Shown here: piece by piece, positions 1 through 8,584 of the stretch | Numbering within the stretch: the stretch's first letter is position 1 | Layout: each line of letters opens with the position of its first letter | Assembly (NCBI GenBank): GCA_034696485.1 | Contig: JAQIWT010000818.1 | Span: 1 to 14,792, forward strand | Direction of reading: 5' to 3' | DNA length: 14,792 nucleotides | Origin: Isohypsibius dastychi | Lineage: Eukaryota > Tardigrada > Eutardigrada > Parachela > Isohypsibiidae | Made by a program: the position numbers and the translations under genes | Notes under the pieces: model-generated | The model's database searches: none | The model's input: only the letters and a program-made list of their open reading frames with translations | What the model was told of the DNA's origin: nothing

Positions 1-112
1 CGAGTTCCGAGTTCCGAGTTCCGAGTTCCGAATTCCGAGTTCCGAATTCCGAGTTCCGAGTTCCGAGTTCCGAGTTCCGAGTTCCGAATTCCGAGTTCCG
101 AGTTCTGAGTTA
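1..112. repeat. 7-bp tandem repeat (CGAGTTC)n, about 16 units
   Basis: Sixteen head-to-tail copies of CGAGTTC fill the start of the window. Three copies carry the same G-to-A change (CGAATTC), and the last copy has decayed to TGAGTTA. The array is open at the left edge, so its true length is unknown. Because the CGAATTC variant recurs at separate positions, variant units were probably copied during array growth. No spacers are present, so it is a minisatellite, not a CRISPR array. Confidence 0.97.
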
Positions 113-521
113 AAGCAATAGCCGGGCTAATGTGTGCTTTGGCATTTCTCTTGATGGCCGAAATTTTCCGGATACAGTCAGACAATTGGACAATTGGATA
201 ACTGCTTTGGTCACTTCGAAACGGGAGTGGTCTGCTCAATGAACTATTTCAAAACAGTGGTTTCAAAAAAGCGGTTCAGATACATGACTGGCTCACTCAG
301 TGGTCCGAATTCATCGCCAACCCTTCTCATAAAATATGAGAACACATTCCGTTCCCAGAGTGGTGGTTCACTTACATGAGTGGTCCACATTCATAGTGGT
401 TTACTAAATAGAAATGGTGCGGTCTCTGTAATTCCGCCAATAATGATTATATGAACTAACGATATTGCTTTAATTGGTTCAGGTCAGCTTGTCATGTGCG
501 AAACTCGAACGCTAGAAAGAA
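113..521. other. Non-coding stretch with scattered AGTGGT motifs
   Basis: I see no gene here. The motif AGTGGT recurs irregularly (about 226, 257, 298, 357, 379 and 395). Two of the copies share a longer match, AGTGGTCC followed by ATTCAT, about 80 bases apart, which suggests remains of an old tandem repeat. A 61-codon frame at 194-379 is of chance length and is composed of these motifs. Confidence 0.5.
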
Positions 522-1083
522 AGTCCGGGCCCGCAATTAATTGCGGAACTGGAAGATCTCAGCAATTCCCCGCAATCAAAAATTTCCGCAACGCAACGCA
601 ACGCAACGCAATTCCCAGCAATTGCGGGCAATTGCGTTGCGTGAATTTTTGATTGCGGAGAATTGCGGATTGCCTGTCTGCAGACGGAAGTTTTTTTTGC
701 GGTTAGCAACTTTCTAAACTATAAATTCAAGTGAACCAGAAGATCATATCAAATCACTATGCGATGCGACCAGTCCAACACTGATGTCCGTCATCTTTCG
801 TAAGCAAATCAATCCATCAGCCCACCCCCTCCCACCTGCCGCTTAGTGATTGCTATGTCATGAACCAAACCGGATTGGTCCACCGGATGAATCCAACCCG
901 ACTGTATTAGTCATATAATACACATTTATGTCTGTATATCGACCAATGAAATTCTGCTTAACAACATGTAGGGCCAAAGGAGGTACGTGACCTGCTGCTT
1001 TTGCGGGCGGGATTGCGGGAGGGGAATCAAATTTTGCAAGCGAAAAATCACGGAAAACTGGTTTTGAATTGCGGACCGGGACT
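522..1083. mobile_element. Putative non-autonomous DNA transposon with 17-bp terminal inverted repeats
   Basis: The ends at 522-538 and 1067-1083 are inverted copies matching at 15 of 17 positions (consensus AGTCCSGGYCCGCAATT). Between them, and close to both ends, ATTGCGG/CCGCAAT recurs many times in both orientations. Such subterminal repeats are typical of transposase-binding regions in hAT-like elements. There is no transposase frame, so it would be a MITE or internally deleted copy of about 560 bp. The flanking 8-mers (AGAAAGAA and GTGAAGAA) agree only in their last five bases, so a target-site duplication is not convincingly seen and the superfamily is not settled. Confidence 0.5.
559..669. 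repeat. Long imperfect hairpin with CGCAA pentamers
   Basis: The arms 570-584 and 644-658 are perfect inverted repeats of 15 bp. They extend to 559-584 and 644-669 with two mismatches. A second nested stem pairs 601-613 with 630-642 perfectly, around the palindrome GCAATTGC at 618-625. Five direct copies of CGCAA (587-611) sit in the left arm, of which only the last two have partners on the right, so the pentamer probably expanded after the hairpin formed. It lies inside the putative transposon at 522-1083. Confidence 0.85.
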
Positions 1084-2279
1084 GTGAAGAAAGCGTTGTA
1101 GGTTTCATTTAACTTCACCGATCCAGCAAAAAGCTCTATTTCCCAATCTCCCGTCCCCGTATACTGTTATATCGTGCACGATGCATACATCTATCTTGGC
1201 TAACCCGGCAGTCTGTTTCGGGACAGTTGTTGAAGGTTTTCTGATGGAACAGCAAGGTTTCATGAAACTGGGTTGTTTTGTGTGGATCCCTGTTGTTCCA
1301 TGTTATGTGCATGGCGATTTTCAACTGTCCGCAACTTCTCTCCCAGACCTATTAGCTTCAATTGTGTCTCAAAATGAATCTCACGTTTTTCGGTATGTTC
1401 TCAAATACGGAAACTTGGGAATTCTGATCGAGGAAGCTCTTCAGAACCTGAACAGAATGATGCAAGGGTTCAGCGGCCTAAGTGAATGACCAGCGGCATC
1501 CAATCACCGCAAATAACGAAAAACGACAAAATGCGTTATTGCTCTTCGGATTTTGGCCTAAAGGATAACCTAATTCTACGTGGGCGTGCGTACGTGTTCT
1601 TATTGTCGTTACTTGCGGCAAGAATAACAGTTATCGTTAGAATCAGCAGAAGTATAGTAGTGGCACCCCTTCTAATGATATCACTTGGTCCTACCAAGTC
1701 TTGCTTTCGAGTTGGCTTACCACTGTGACTTCTGACCAATCAGCCACTGCAACTCTAAGCCCCGCCGCAAGTGACGTGCACAGCGGCATCTTCGACCCAG
1801 TCCTGTTTACAGCGCCGACAGGGTCAAGTTGTTGTCAATTTCCCAAGCCAGTGGTTGACTGCGTCGTATAGCTGCGTCTTTTTGTCTCACCCTCTTCGAT
1901 TCTTTGTGTTTGATTTAGCGTTCTTACAATGGCCGCATCTTTGGACACTTCCGAACCGACTTAAACCAGCAACGAACTAATTATCTTCATCTCCGTGTTC
2001 GCATGAGTCGCTTGCAGATGGGGCCCTAAGGTTTTGTGAAATGGCGTGAACAGCCGGCAAAGAGAGGTTACCACCCTGACTTTTTTCGTTGCTGCGGCAT
2101 GTATTTTTTTTTAAAAAGTGCTGACAGTGAGGGCCGCCCGAAAATTCTCTCACGCTGTACTTTGATGATTATATGGTTCAAAACAGTGTTGCGACTGGTT
2201 CTGACCTACTAAAATTGGGCTGACTCAGTTGAAAACTCTGACTGCGATATTTCAGAATTATTGCTAGATTTCAGTAGTT
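1084..2279. other. Non-coding stretch, no gene recognised
   Basis: The only frame of note is plus-strand 1181-1489 (102 codons), which shows no motif I recognise and has a length expected by chance. The other frames here are shorter and overlap it or each other on both strands. I see no RNA gene and no clear repeat. Confidence 0.5.
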
Positions 2280-2464
2280 ACTCCGTTCTGCCGATTAAGT
2301 GGTACTAAACAAACTTGAATCAGAAAATCCACGCCAGGGCATGCATTCCTGTTGCTGCAAAGGCAGCAATCCAAACAACACTTTACAGTACCCGCAGTCC
2401 TCGTGCCTGCGCTTGATTTTCTGATTCAAGTTTGTTTAGTACCACTTAATCGGCAGAACGGAGT
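2280..2464. repeat. Perfect 50-bp inverted repeat with an 85-nt loop
   Basis: Arm 2280-2329 is the exact reverse complement of arm 2415-2464 with no mismatch. The 85-nt spacer (2330-2414) holds its own small hairpin of 7 bp with a 4-nt loop (2352-2358 / 2363-2369). A transcript of either strand would fold into a 50-bp duplex. Perfect identity implies a recent origin or gene conversion between the arms, unlike the other, diverged inverted repeats of the window. It may be a fold-back element, a hairpin RNA source or an assembly fold-back. No target duplication is visible. Confidence 0.97.
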
Positions 2465-2891
2465 TACGGAGTTTCGTTGTTCGTGGTTGGAGAAAAAGTA
2501 GTTTGCTGTCACTGTTCTGACAAACAGGGTATCCATGTTGCACAATGTTGGCCGAATACCTCGAAAATACAGAAAACGCGTTGTTTTCAGGAAGGAACCC
2601 AGTTTAGGCGTATTTTGAGTTGTTGAGGTTTCGCCGAGTTCCGGAAACGGGAGCTGAATCATGATTTACGGGGGGGGGGGGGGGTGAGGGGTGTTGTACA
2701 CTTTTGTACCACGAGACTCCTCTCCCCGTAAGGGGCGTCCGAAAACTCAAGACACTTGTTTTCACGTCTCGTATCGCCAAGATTTATGGTACATTTCGCT
2801 AACGTGTGATGCAGGCCAAAATGTACCATAATTTCTGGCGCGGACATACACGCCACGTTCAAGATTTCATTTCGTTTTATGCGTGTGCGCG
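2465..2891. other. Non-coding stretch between inverted repeats
   Basis: No gene is recognised. It holds the 15-G tract at 2670-2684. On the minus strand a 78-codon frame (2662-2426) opens almost exactly at a CAG that follows the C side of that tract, so it could be an exon, but its translation has no motif I know. Confidence 0.4.
2670..2684. repeat. Homopolymer of 15 G
   Basis: An uninterrupted run of 15 G on the plus strand. On the minus strand it reads as C15 followed, after 13 nt without any AG, by CAG (complement of 2654-2656). It is one of four such tracts in the window. Homopolymer length may vary or be misassembled. Confidence 0.97.
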
Positions 2892-2954
2892 GCTGCGCCC
2901 TATCGATTAATTGAGTGAACAGACTGAAATGCGCGGATAATATTTGCGCAGACA
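2892..2954 (+). repeat. Dispersed repeat, copy A (partner at 12237-12296)
   Basis: This segment aligns with 12237-12296 in the same orientation over about 60 bases at roughly 70-75 percent by eye. Both share CTGCGCC, then TATCGATTAA, GAACAG and a final TTTGCGCAGAC. The match is colinear, with one small length difference, so it looks like two old copies of one interspersed element. It directly precedes the inverted-repeat element at 2959-3188 and may be part of it. Confidence 0.65.
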
Positions 2955-2958
2955 TAAT

Positions 2959-3188
2959 AGTCACTTACAACAGTTGGAACTTAGGCGTAATTCATGATGA
3001 AAATGGTGGGCCGCAATTTCAGGACGGTGAGCTAGTCGTGCAATTCGATTTCAATGAGGAGCCTCTGAGCTCCTCTCTGAAATGACGAAATTCTGAATCT
3101 CAGCCTACCCCGTGATTTTGTTTCCACCAGTTAGCACAGAATTGCGCTACCTCGAATTACGCGGCAGTTACTACTGTTGTAAGTAACT
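2959..3188. mobile_element. Possible MITE with inverted ends
   Basis: The outer 16 bases, 2959-2974 and 3173-3188, are inverted copies with one mismatch. Weaker pairing (AACT, then GCGTAATTC) continues inward to about 2994 and 3153. The intervening ~160 bases carry no gene. Size and inverted ends fit a miniature inverted-repeat element, and TA lies at both edges, but no longer duplication is seen. The ends have diverged, so it would be an old copy. Confidence 0.4.
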
Positions 3189-3709
3189 AATATCAACCTG
3201 CGTTTATCATGATACAATACCAGGGACCAAGTGATCTTCACGCCTTTTGACGTGAAACCGTTAATATCTATTGTATTGCTGCTGTCTTTTACGTTTCCGC
3301 CATTATCTTCAGCACGTCTGCACCCTGAAATTGCAAGCGCAAATCCCCCAGAATAGATTTAAATACCTGTGAGGTCACGGCCTTCAGGGTTGGCGCCCAG
3401 CACCATATTTTCAAACTCAAAGATTATCCGTTAGAACTTTATAAATTTGGGATTTATGCACCTCCGAGTGCTCATATAACTTACTTAGCTTTTCACTCTC
3501 TGCATGAAAATATGTTTCGGTTATTCTCCTGTCGTTATGACTTCAGATAAACAATGATCAATTTCCAAAATAATTCAGTTTTGCCGGTCACAGTTTATTT
3601 CTCACTCATCCTGTCGTTCTGATAACTTCTTCACTCATTCTGCCTGCCTTTTAAAGTCTTGGTCAAAATCGGGTGCTGCCTCCTTATAAAGGGGGAGTTG
3701 AATAAACTC
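3189..3709. other. Non-coding stretch, nothing recognised
   Basis: I find no frame above chance length that ends within it, no RNA gene and no repeat. The composition is moderately AT-rich. Confidence 0.5.
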
Positions 3710-3965
3710 GGTATCGTGCATTTTGAAAGGTACTGCGGTTCGACAATTTCGTGGACAGGTGACTCACGTCAGTTCTCAAAATCGAGCCGACCGATAGAAC
3801 TTGGTTGCTTTGAAACCGATGTAACTGTTAACACGGACTGGCCAGCAGAAAGCTCAATTTTTATTGGTGCCTGGATCGACCAACTGGTGATGGGCAGGTG
3901 ATGTCATACGACTGCCCCGTATAGACATTCGAACCGCAGTACCTTTTAAAATGCACGATGATACC
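3710..3965. repeat. Inverted repeat of about 34 bp with 185-nt spacer
   Basis: Arm 3710-3743 is the inverted copy of 3929-3965 with one substitution and a 3-base insertion (GAT) in the right arm. Pairing does not continue outward, and no target duplication is evident. An 80-codon plus frame (3659-3901) runs through the left arm and spacer but has no recognisable motif. It is a second, more diverged fold-back within 1.7 kb of the perfect one at 2280-2464; the two arm sequences are unrelated. Confidence 0.85.
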
Positions 3966-5085
3966 GCAGCACTGCAAAAGAATATCTAGAATATTTGAAG
4001 CCTTATCTCATCAGCAAATGGCTGAAGTTGTCACTTCCATCTCCTCATTCCGGCGATTATGACTGATGTGTATCGGAACAAACACGCTATTTCCTGGTAC
4101 AAATCGGGAGATTTCTCTTGACAACATCAGAGAGATCAGTCCCCAACCCCATCGATGAAAACTGTAATCGCTAATTTAATCGCTTGTAGCCGACGAAATT
4201 GTCCCCTTGTCCCTGTCGTCGTGGAAAAGAGGACACTTTCGGCGGCTTATACAGCTAACCAAATTGTCCTGGAGGAAAATTTTGGGGAATACATCAGAGG
4301 GGACGCAGCAGAAGAAGTCCCTGAAGAAGTCCTGTTCAGAGAAGTCCCTGAAGTCACGACAGCCCAATGGAACGACCAAACTGTTGTCTTGTTCAGCGAA
4401 GGCGGCAGATACTTGGATGACACCGGCGTTATGGATTGTCCTGGCCCTTTTAGATCAGGAAGCCTGCATGCCTGTTACTTGACGCTTACCTGACCCTGGA
4501 AATTCAGAATTTTGTTTTATTTAAACTTTTGTCTCTGTTACTTCAACTATACAAAACCTTAGATCTTGCAACAATTGGATATTCCACGTGCTCCGAATTC
4601 CAGTGCCATTTGGTGGCTCCGTTCCATTTGAAAATGGAAGTGACACTGGCAAAATACATTAAAAAATTGGGCTGTACGGCAGATCGCTCATTACACTGCA
4701 AATTGCACATTGCTGTGCAAATTGCGCATTGTTCATGCATTGCGCTCATGCTTCGCGCAGCCATACATGGAATATTTTCGGGCGTCCCCCGGCCAGGTGC
4801 CCGTGGGACAACTCGAATCAAGCAACTGAATAGTGCTCCTGTTATATGAGCTCCACGAAGCGGTAATTCGAAATACTGCGAAGATGGACATGGTAGTTAA
4901 AATCATGAATGCAAACCTTCCTAACCTGCTCAGGCATTACGAATTGAAGTCAAGATCAACTTGCAAGCAGAAACTCGAGCGAGCGAATTTGAATTCCGTA
5001 AGGCCGGAAGAAAGCTGTTGTTTAAAATCGTATGTTGCACCGACGAGGCGGCAGCAACCACTGTCCTGTGTAGCGAAATTTTAAA
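3966..5085. other. Non-coding stretch with short internal repeats
   Basis: No gene is recognised. The 112-codon plus frame at 4155-4493 is unassigned; part of it (4311-4353) is a direct repeat of GAAGTCCCTGAAG that would encode a repetitive acidic stretch. At 4600-4649 a nested hairpin is visible (CCAGTG/CACTGG outside, TTCCATTT/AAATGGAA inside). At 4697-4731 there is a two-copy 19-bp repeat. Frames on both strands at 4529-4849 overlap each other, as expected of non-coding DNA. Confidence 0.5.
4697..4731. repeat. Two-copy 19-bp direct repeat
   Basis: TGCAAATTGCACATTG (4697-4712) recurs as TGCAAATTGCGCATTG (4716-4731), one base different, with a 19-bp period. A third, much weaker copy follows near 4736. 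It is a small local duplication. Confidence 0.8.
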
Positions 5086-5106
5086 CCCCCCCCCCCCTCC
5101 CCACAG
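5086..5106 (+). repeat. Homopolymer of 12 C followed by CAG
   Basis: Twelve C (5086-5097) are followed by TCCCCA and then CAG at 5104-5106, which is the first AG after the tract. In shape this is a polypyrimidine tract with a 3' splice site. The frame that follows (5107-5182) is short, hydrophobic and ends at TAA. No matching donor could be assigned, so splicing is only a possibility. Confidence 0.9.
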
Positions 5107-5187
5107 TTCGATCGCTGTTGTAGTTATCCTGGCTTTTCTCTCTAAAACCATATCTGAAGTCCTCAGGTTTCAAAGCATTACCTAAAA

Positions 5188-5327
5188 AGAGGGACACTGT
5201 CTTTGTGGGACACCTGTGTATGTGGGACACCTGGGACGGAACCGGACTGCGTCCTAACGAGTTATAATAAGGGGTACCTGTCTATGTGGGACAGATCTAA
5301 GTGGGACATCTCTATATGTGGGACAGT
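5188..5327. repeat. Decayed minisatellite with GGGAC core
   Basis: Seven copies of GGGAC occur at 5191, 5207, 5224, 5233, 5288, 5303 and 5320. Most are preceded by TATGTG or a variant and spaced 15-17 bases apart, with a gap from 5238 to 5287 where the repeat has been lost or interrupted. The 66-codon frame over this stretch only reads the repeat and is not taken as a gene. Confidence 0.85.
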
Positions 5328-7894
5328 TGACCTTGAACTATGCCTAAGCCACGAACCTATTTTGTGGGAAATTCTGGTTTTTTTCTTTTTGAATAGTATC
5401 TGAAATAGTATCTGCCGCTAAAAAGCGTACGCGACCAGAATGAACTCACTTTGGCAGAAAAGTTCGAAGTTCTGAAAGATCTGGACGCTGTATTGTCTTC
5501 ACGAAAAATTTGGGAGAAGTACTTCAGTCTCGAATTGCTTCGGTCAAACGTTTAGACAGTCCAATCTGGACAGTTTTGTGGTTCGAGATGAACAAATACA
5601 GAACATCAGAGTGGTTTCCTGTATGACATAATTTGCAATAATTTGCAATATAATAATGTCTTTAATCAGTTTAGTGAGGCTGAAATAGAAAAACGTTAAA
5701 ACATCATGTATACGAAACGATATCATTCAGAAACAATCAATTCTTTACACTGCATTTCAGTGACCATCTTGGATATTCGGCTCTATCGAGACCAGTGACT
5801 ATCGCATGTAAGCCATGCGGCGTGTGCAGGCGGAGTCAGAGATTTTGTCTTCCTGTTTCTGCAAGACCTAAATTTAAATGCCACTCAGTGCGAGATTTGC
5901 AGACATGCAGCGCTCACAGGCGCTCAGTTCAACACTCAGCGCTCTCTTCGCTCTTACTCGGTCACTCAAATCGGAATGATACATCGGGTACCCTTGGGTT
6001 GGGTCAGAGCGGTGAAACCCATGAAACACACCAAAACCAGCAAAAACTCCTGACTACCTGGAGCAGCAACTCAAGTATGAGGGAAACTTTGAGGTCGAGG
6101 GCGCGAACGATGCCAACCGAGAAATACACACCTTCCACTGCGGTCAGCGAGAGCTCAAGGGTCTTGTAATACAGCTGCTGTCATTCCAGAGCGATATCCC
6201 TGCAGCTTAGTAGTTTGGTCTGAAAAAATGTCAGAGTTTGGAGTCTCATGGAGGAACATCGCCAGTACACCAGTGCACACCGGTAATACATATGATGTGA
6301 TCTGATGAGCCAGTTAGATGGTCTATCGAAATCATCAAATAACCAAACGCTCACAGAAGCGTCTATCGACCGCAGTGAGCAAAGCAACGCATCTGATATG
6401 GGCGATTTATTCTCAGAGATATCCTGAGAAATCCGACACTCGTGATAACGATCTTATAGATTCTTATTTTTCTTTTTGCAGTATGGGCTATCGTGAAGCT
6501 CAATTCCATTGTGGTGAAATATCGAGATGCTTCAAGGAACGGCGAGAACCTGCTTATCGATCAGATTAACACAACGCCATTTACACAGCTTATACGATTT
6601 TTAACCCCGAATTAGGCTCAAGACAGCCGAAATGTGATTCAACTCACTGTAAAACCAAGCGGCGCAAAGAAAAGAATTTGAAATCATCCAGGGAATCAAA
6701 CACATAAACATCTAACACCCCAGTCTGAGAGTAATATAAATCCAAGTCAACACAACATTCGGGTACTTACTTTTCACTCTCCCAAGAACAGTCTGTTGTT
6801 TTCAAGTTGGTATGATATCGTTGCTAGCCTATTCCGTCCTTATCGCCCCTGCCATCTCAAGCTATTCAGAATGCTTCACAGCAACACATCTCAACACTCA
6901 ACACAGCGCGTCAATTCGGAAATGCAATCCTAGCAATCAAGAGAGCCAGCCCACCACTACGAAGAAAAACTTAAATGGAGAGAAACAGCTACCTTTTCAG
7001 AGAGCGGAATTAACCGACATCAGCGCCTCAGCTCACCCCCACCACCAACGCCCCTGACATGACCAACCCAAATGTCGTCTCACGATTGGAGCAAGAGGCA
7101 CACACACGAACCTCACCAGTGGCTATCGTCGACTTAATGCAATGAGAAGGACGTCGCAAAGTCGAGTAAAGCTACGCCCCTATCTGCGACGACCTGACCT
7201 TGCTGAACACCGAGAAGATGATTCAATGTTTTGCTAGAAACTATCCGATGTATCGACAGGATCTCATAGACAGAATGACAATTTACCTGGCGGAGGTGGA
7301 TCCCGAACAGCTCCTCCCCACCGACCTCCCGTACCCCAGAAACCACGGACGCACTTTGGCAACCATGACACCTCGATTCGAAATCTCCAACCGCCATCGT
7401 CACAACGAGCGAAGTCTTCGATGTTCCCTGATTCTCTAGGACGAGAATACGTGGTGCCGAGAATCTATGAGGTACGGCTTCATCCGCAAGTCATTAACCC
7501 AATGCATGCGTGCTTGTTCGCCTCAGAGGCCTTTCATCAAATAGATTAGCTTTTGTTCAGTGACATGTCTACAACTTACTGAGAATGTTCCGAGTAAAGA
7601 CCCGAGCAACTGTCGGTCTTTTACAGGCGGCATGCTTCAAGCCTCATATACACGCTTTTAAGCCTGAGTTCCCTATCTCAGATCATCTTGCCTTTCCTTA
7701 GACTGTGTTTGTACCAACGCATAAAGTACATTCATCGAACTCAGTGTTTCGGTCTGCTCAGTTGAATATTTGCTCTCTCTACGGGAAATGACATTCCGCC
7801 CGGTTACACAACCTCGTCGTGAAAAATTTACTCGAACAAAGCGTGATTGACCTGCGCAATATCAGTAATAATAAGCTAAAGACGTCCTAATGCA
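5328..7894. other. Non-coding or anciently coding stretch with many short frames
   Basis: No product is recognised. Several plus-strand frames read like protein but lie in changing phases and lack conserved motifs. These are 5795-6169 (124 codons), 6025-6210 (ends TAG), 6482-6612 right after TTTTTGCAG, 7170-7439, and a second phase at 7058-7549 interrupted only by TAG at 7235. This could be a decayed coding region with many frameshifts, or chance, since several phases look equally plausible over the same bases. A direct repeat AATTTGCAAT lies at about 5631-5650. Confidence 0.35.
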
Positions 7895-7981
7895 GTGCAA
7901 GTCCCTGTGATCGTAAGCTCCGCTGAAGGTTGGGATGGAGGACTTTCAAGAATACGCCCCAACAGTTCCCATGTCGAATCC

Positions 7982-8584
7982 ATGCCAACAAGGTTTGAGG
8001 AGAAAGAAGGAAGCCCAATGTTGATCATGAAGAGAACCTTGACTTATACCGGCACTGGCGGAAAGAGCATCCCCTCATTGATTCGGGTTTTTGTTCTCGT
8101 ACGCTCAGTTGTGGAAGCGCTTAGGTCGATGAAGGTCGAAATCAGAGACTTAGCGATGATTCCTGTTTTGGAACTGAATTGTTCATTTCTCAAACAAACT
8201 GTAAGGGGGGGGGGGGGGGACTTTGCAGCCGAAAATGAATATCGACACCCTGAAGTTTCGTTGAAAGGCATGAAAAAGTCTGCCTGGCCAGTGTCTTTTC
8301 TGGCCGCAGGGTCTGTTTGTCCTTTTGCTAATTCGTACTTTTTTAGTCTTTCGCTCAAAAGTCTCTCTGGTCTCTATCAAATGTCTCTCGCTCACCTTAA
8401 ATTTTTCCCACTCACCCACTCATTATCTGTTACCGGACCCACTCCCTCACACATCACTTCCGCCCATGTTGCCTGTTTCTGTATTGTTCCCACATCATTT
8501 ATTTCATTGCGATTTTGGCTTCATATTCTGTTCAACCAGCTAACCAAACGTGGGTGCAAAATGTTTTCCTTCGTTAACTGCTGA
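7982..8584 (+). CDS. Hypothetical ORF, longest frame of the window
   Basis: The stop-free frame extends upstream to 7880 and reads 229 codons from a GTG at 7895. The first ATG is at 7982, giving 200 residues, and that start is used here. At this base composition a frame of this length is unlikely by chance (a rough expectation is well below one per window), although a T- and C-rich second half lowers the local stop rate. The first half, before the G tract, is mixed alpha/beta-like with alternating hydrophobic and basic residues. The G tract (8205-8219) would encode four glycines, and the last ~45 residues are strongly hydrophobic. No family is recognised. The minus strand over the same bases also has frames of 104 and 78 codons, so the coding strand is uncertain. 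Confidence 0.25.
   Translation: MPTRFEEKEGSPMLIMKRTLTYTGTGGKSIPSLIRVFVLVRSVVEALRSMKVEIRDLAMIPVLELNCSFLKQTVRGGGGDFAAENEYRHPEVSLKGMKKSAWPVSFLAAGSVCPFANSYFFSLSLKSLSGLYQMSLAHLKFFPLTHSLSVTGPTPSHITSAHVACFCIVPTSFISLRFWLHILFNQLTKRGCKMFSFVNC
8205..8219. repeat. Homopolymer of 15 G
   Basis: An uninterrupted run of 15 G inside the 229-codon frame. Its length is a multiple of three only together with the flanking bases, so any slippage would break that frame. On the minus strand it reads C15, three bases, then CAG (complement of 8199-8201), a strong-looking 3' splice site. A minus-strand frame continues for about 50 codons past it and reaches a GTATAAGT donor-like sequence near 8047. Confidence 0.97.

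Noticed and set aside
1-112. CRISPR array or telomeric repeat
   Set aside because: The units are contiguous 7-mers with no spacers, and CGAGTTC does not resemble any G-rich telomere repeat I know.
4529-4849. A gene of 106 codons on the plus strand
   Set aside because: A 92-codon minus frame covers the same bases, and much of the translation comes from the 19-bp direct repeat.
5795-7549. A decayed viral or retrotransposon polyprotein
   Set aside because: Short fragments look protein-like, but they do so in two or three phases over the same bases, and no polymerase, protease, integrase or capsid motif could be identified.
8201-8228. A 28-base mini-intron (GTAAG, G tract, CTTTGCAG)
   Set aside because: The ends fit GT-AG, but the length is below that of most spliceosomal introns, the tract has no pyrimidines, and removal would shift the phase and break the long frame.
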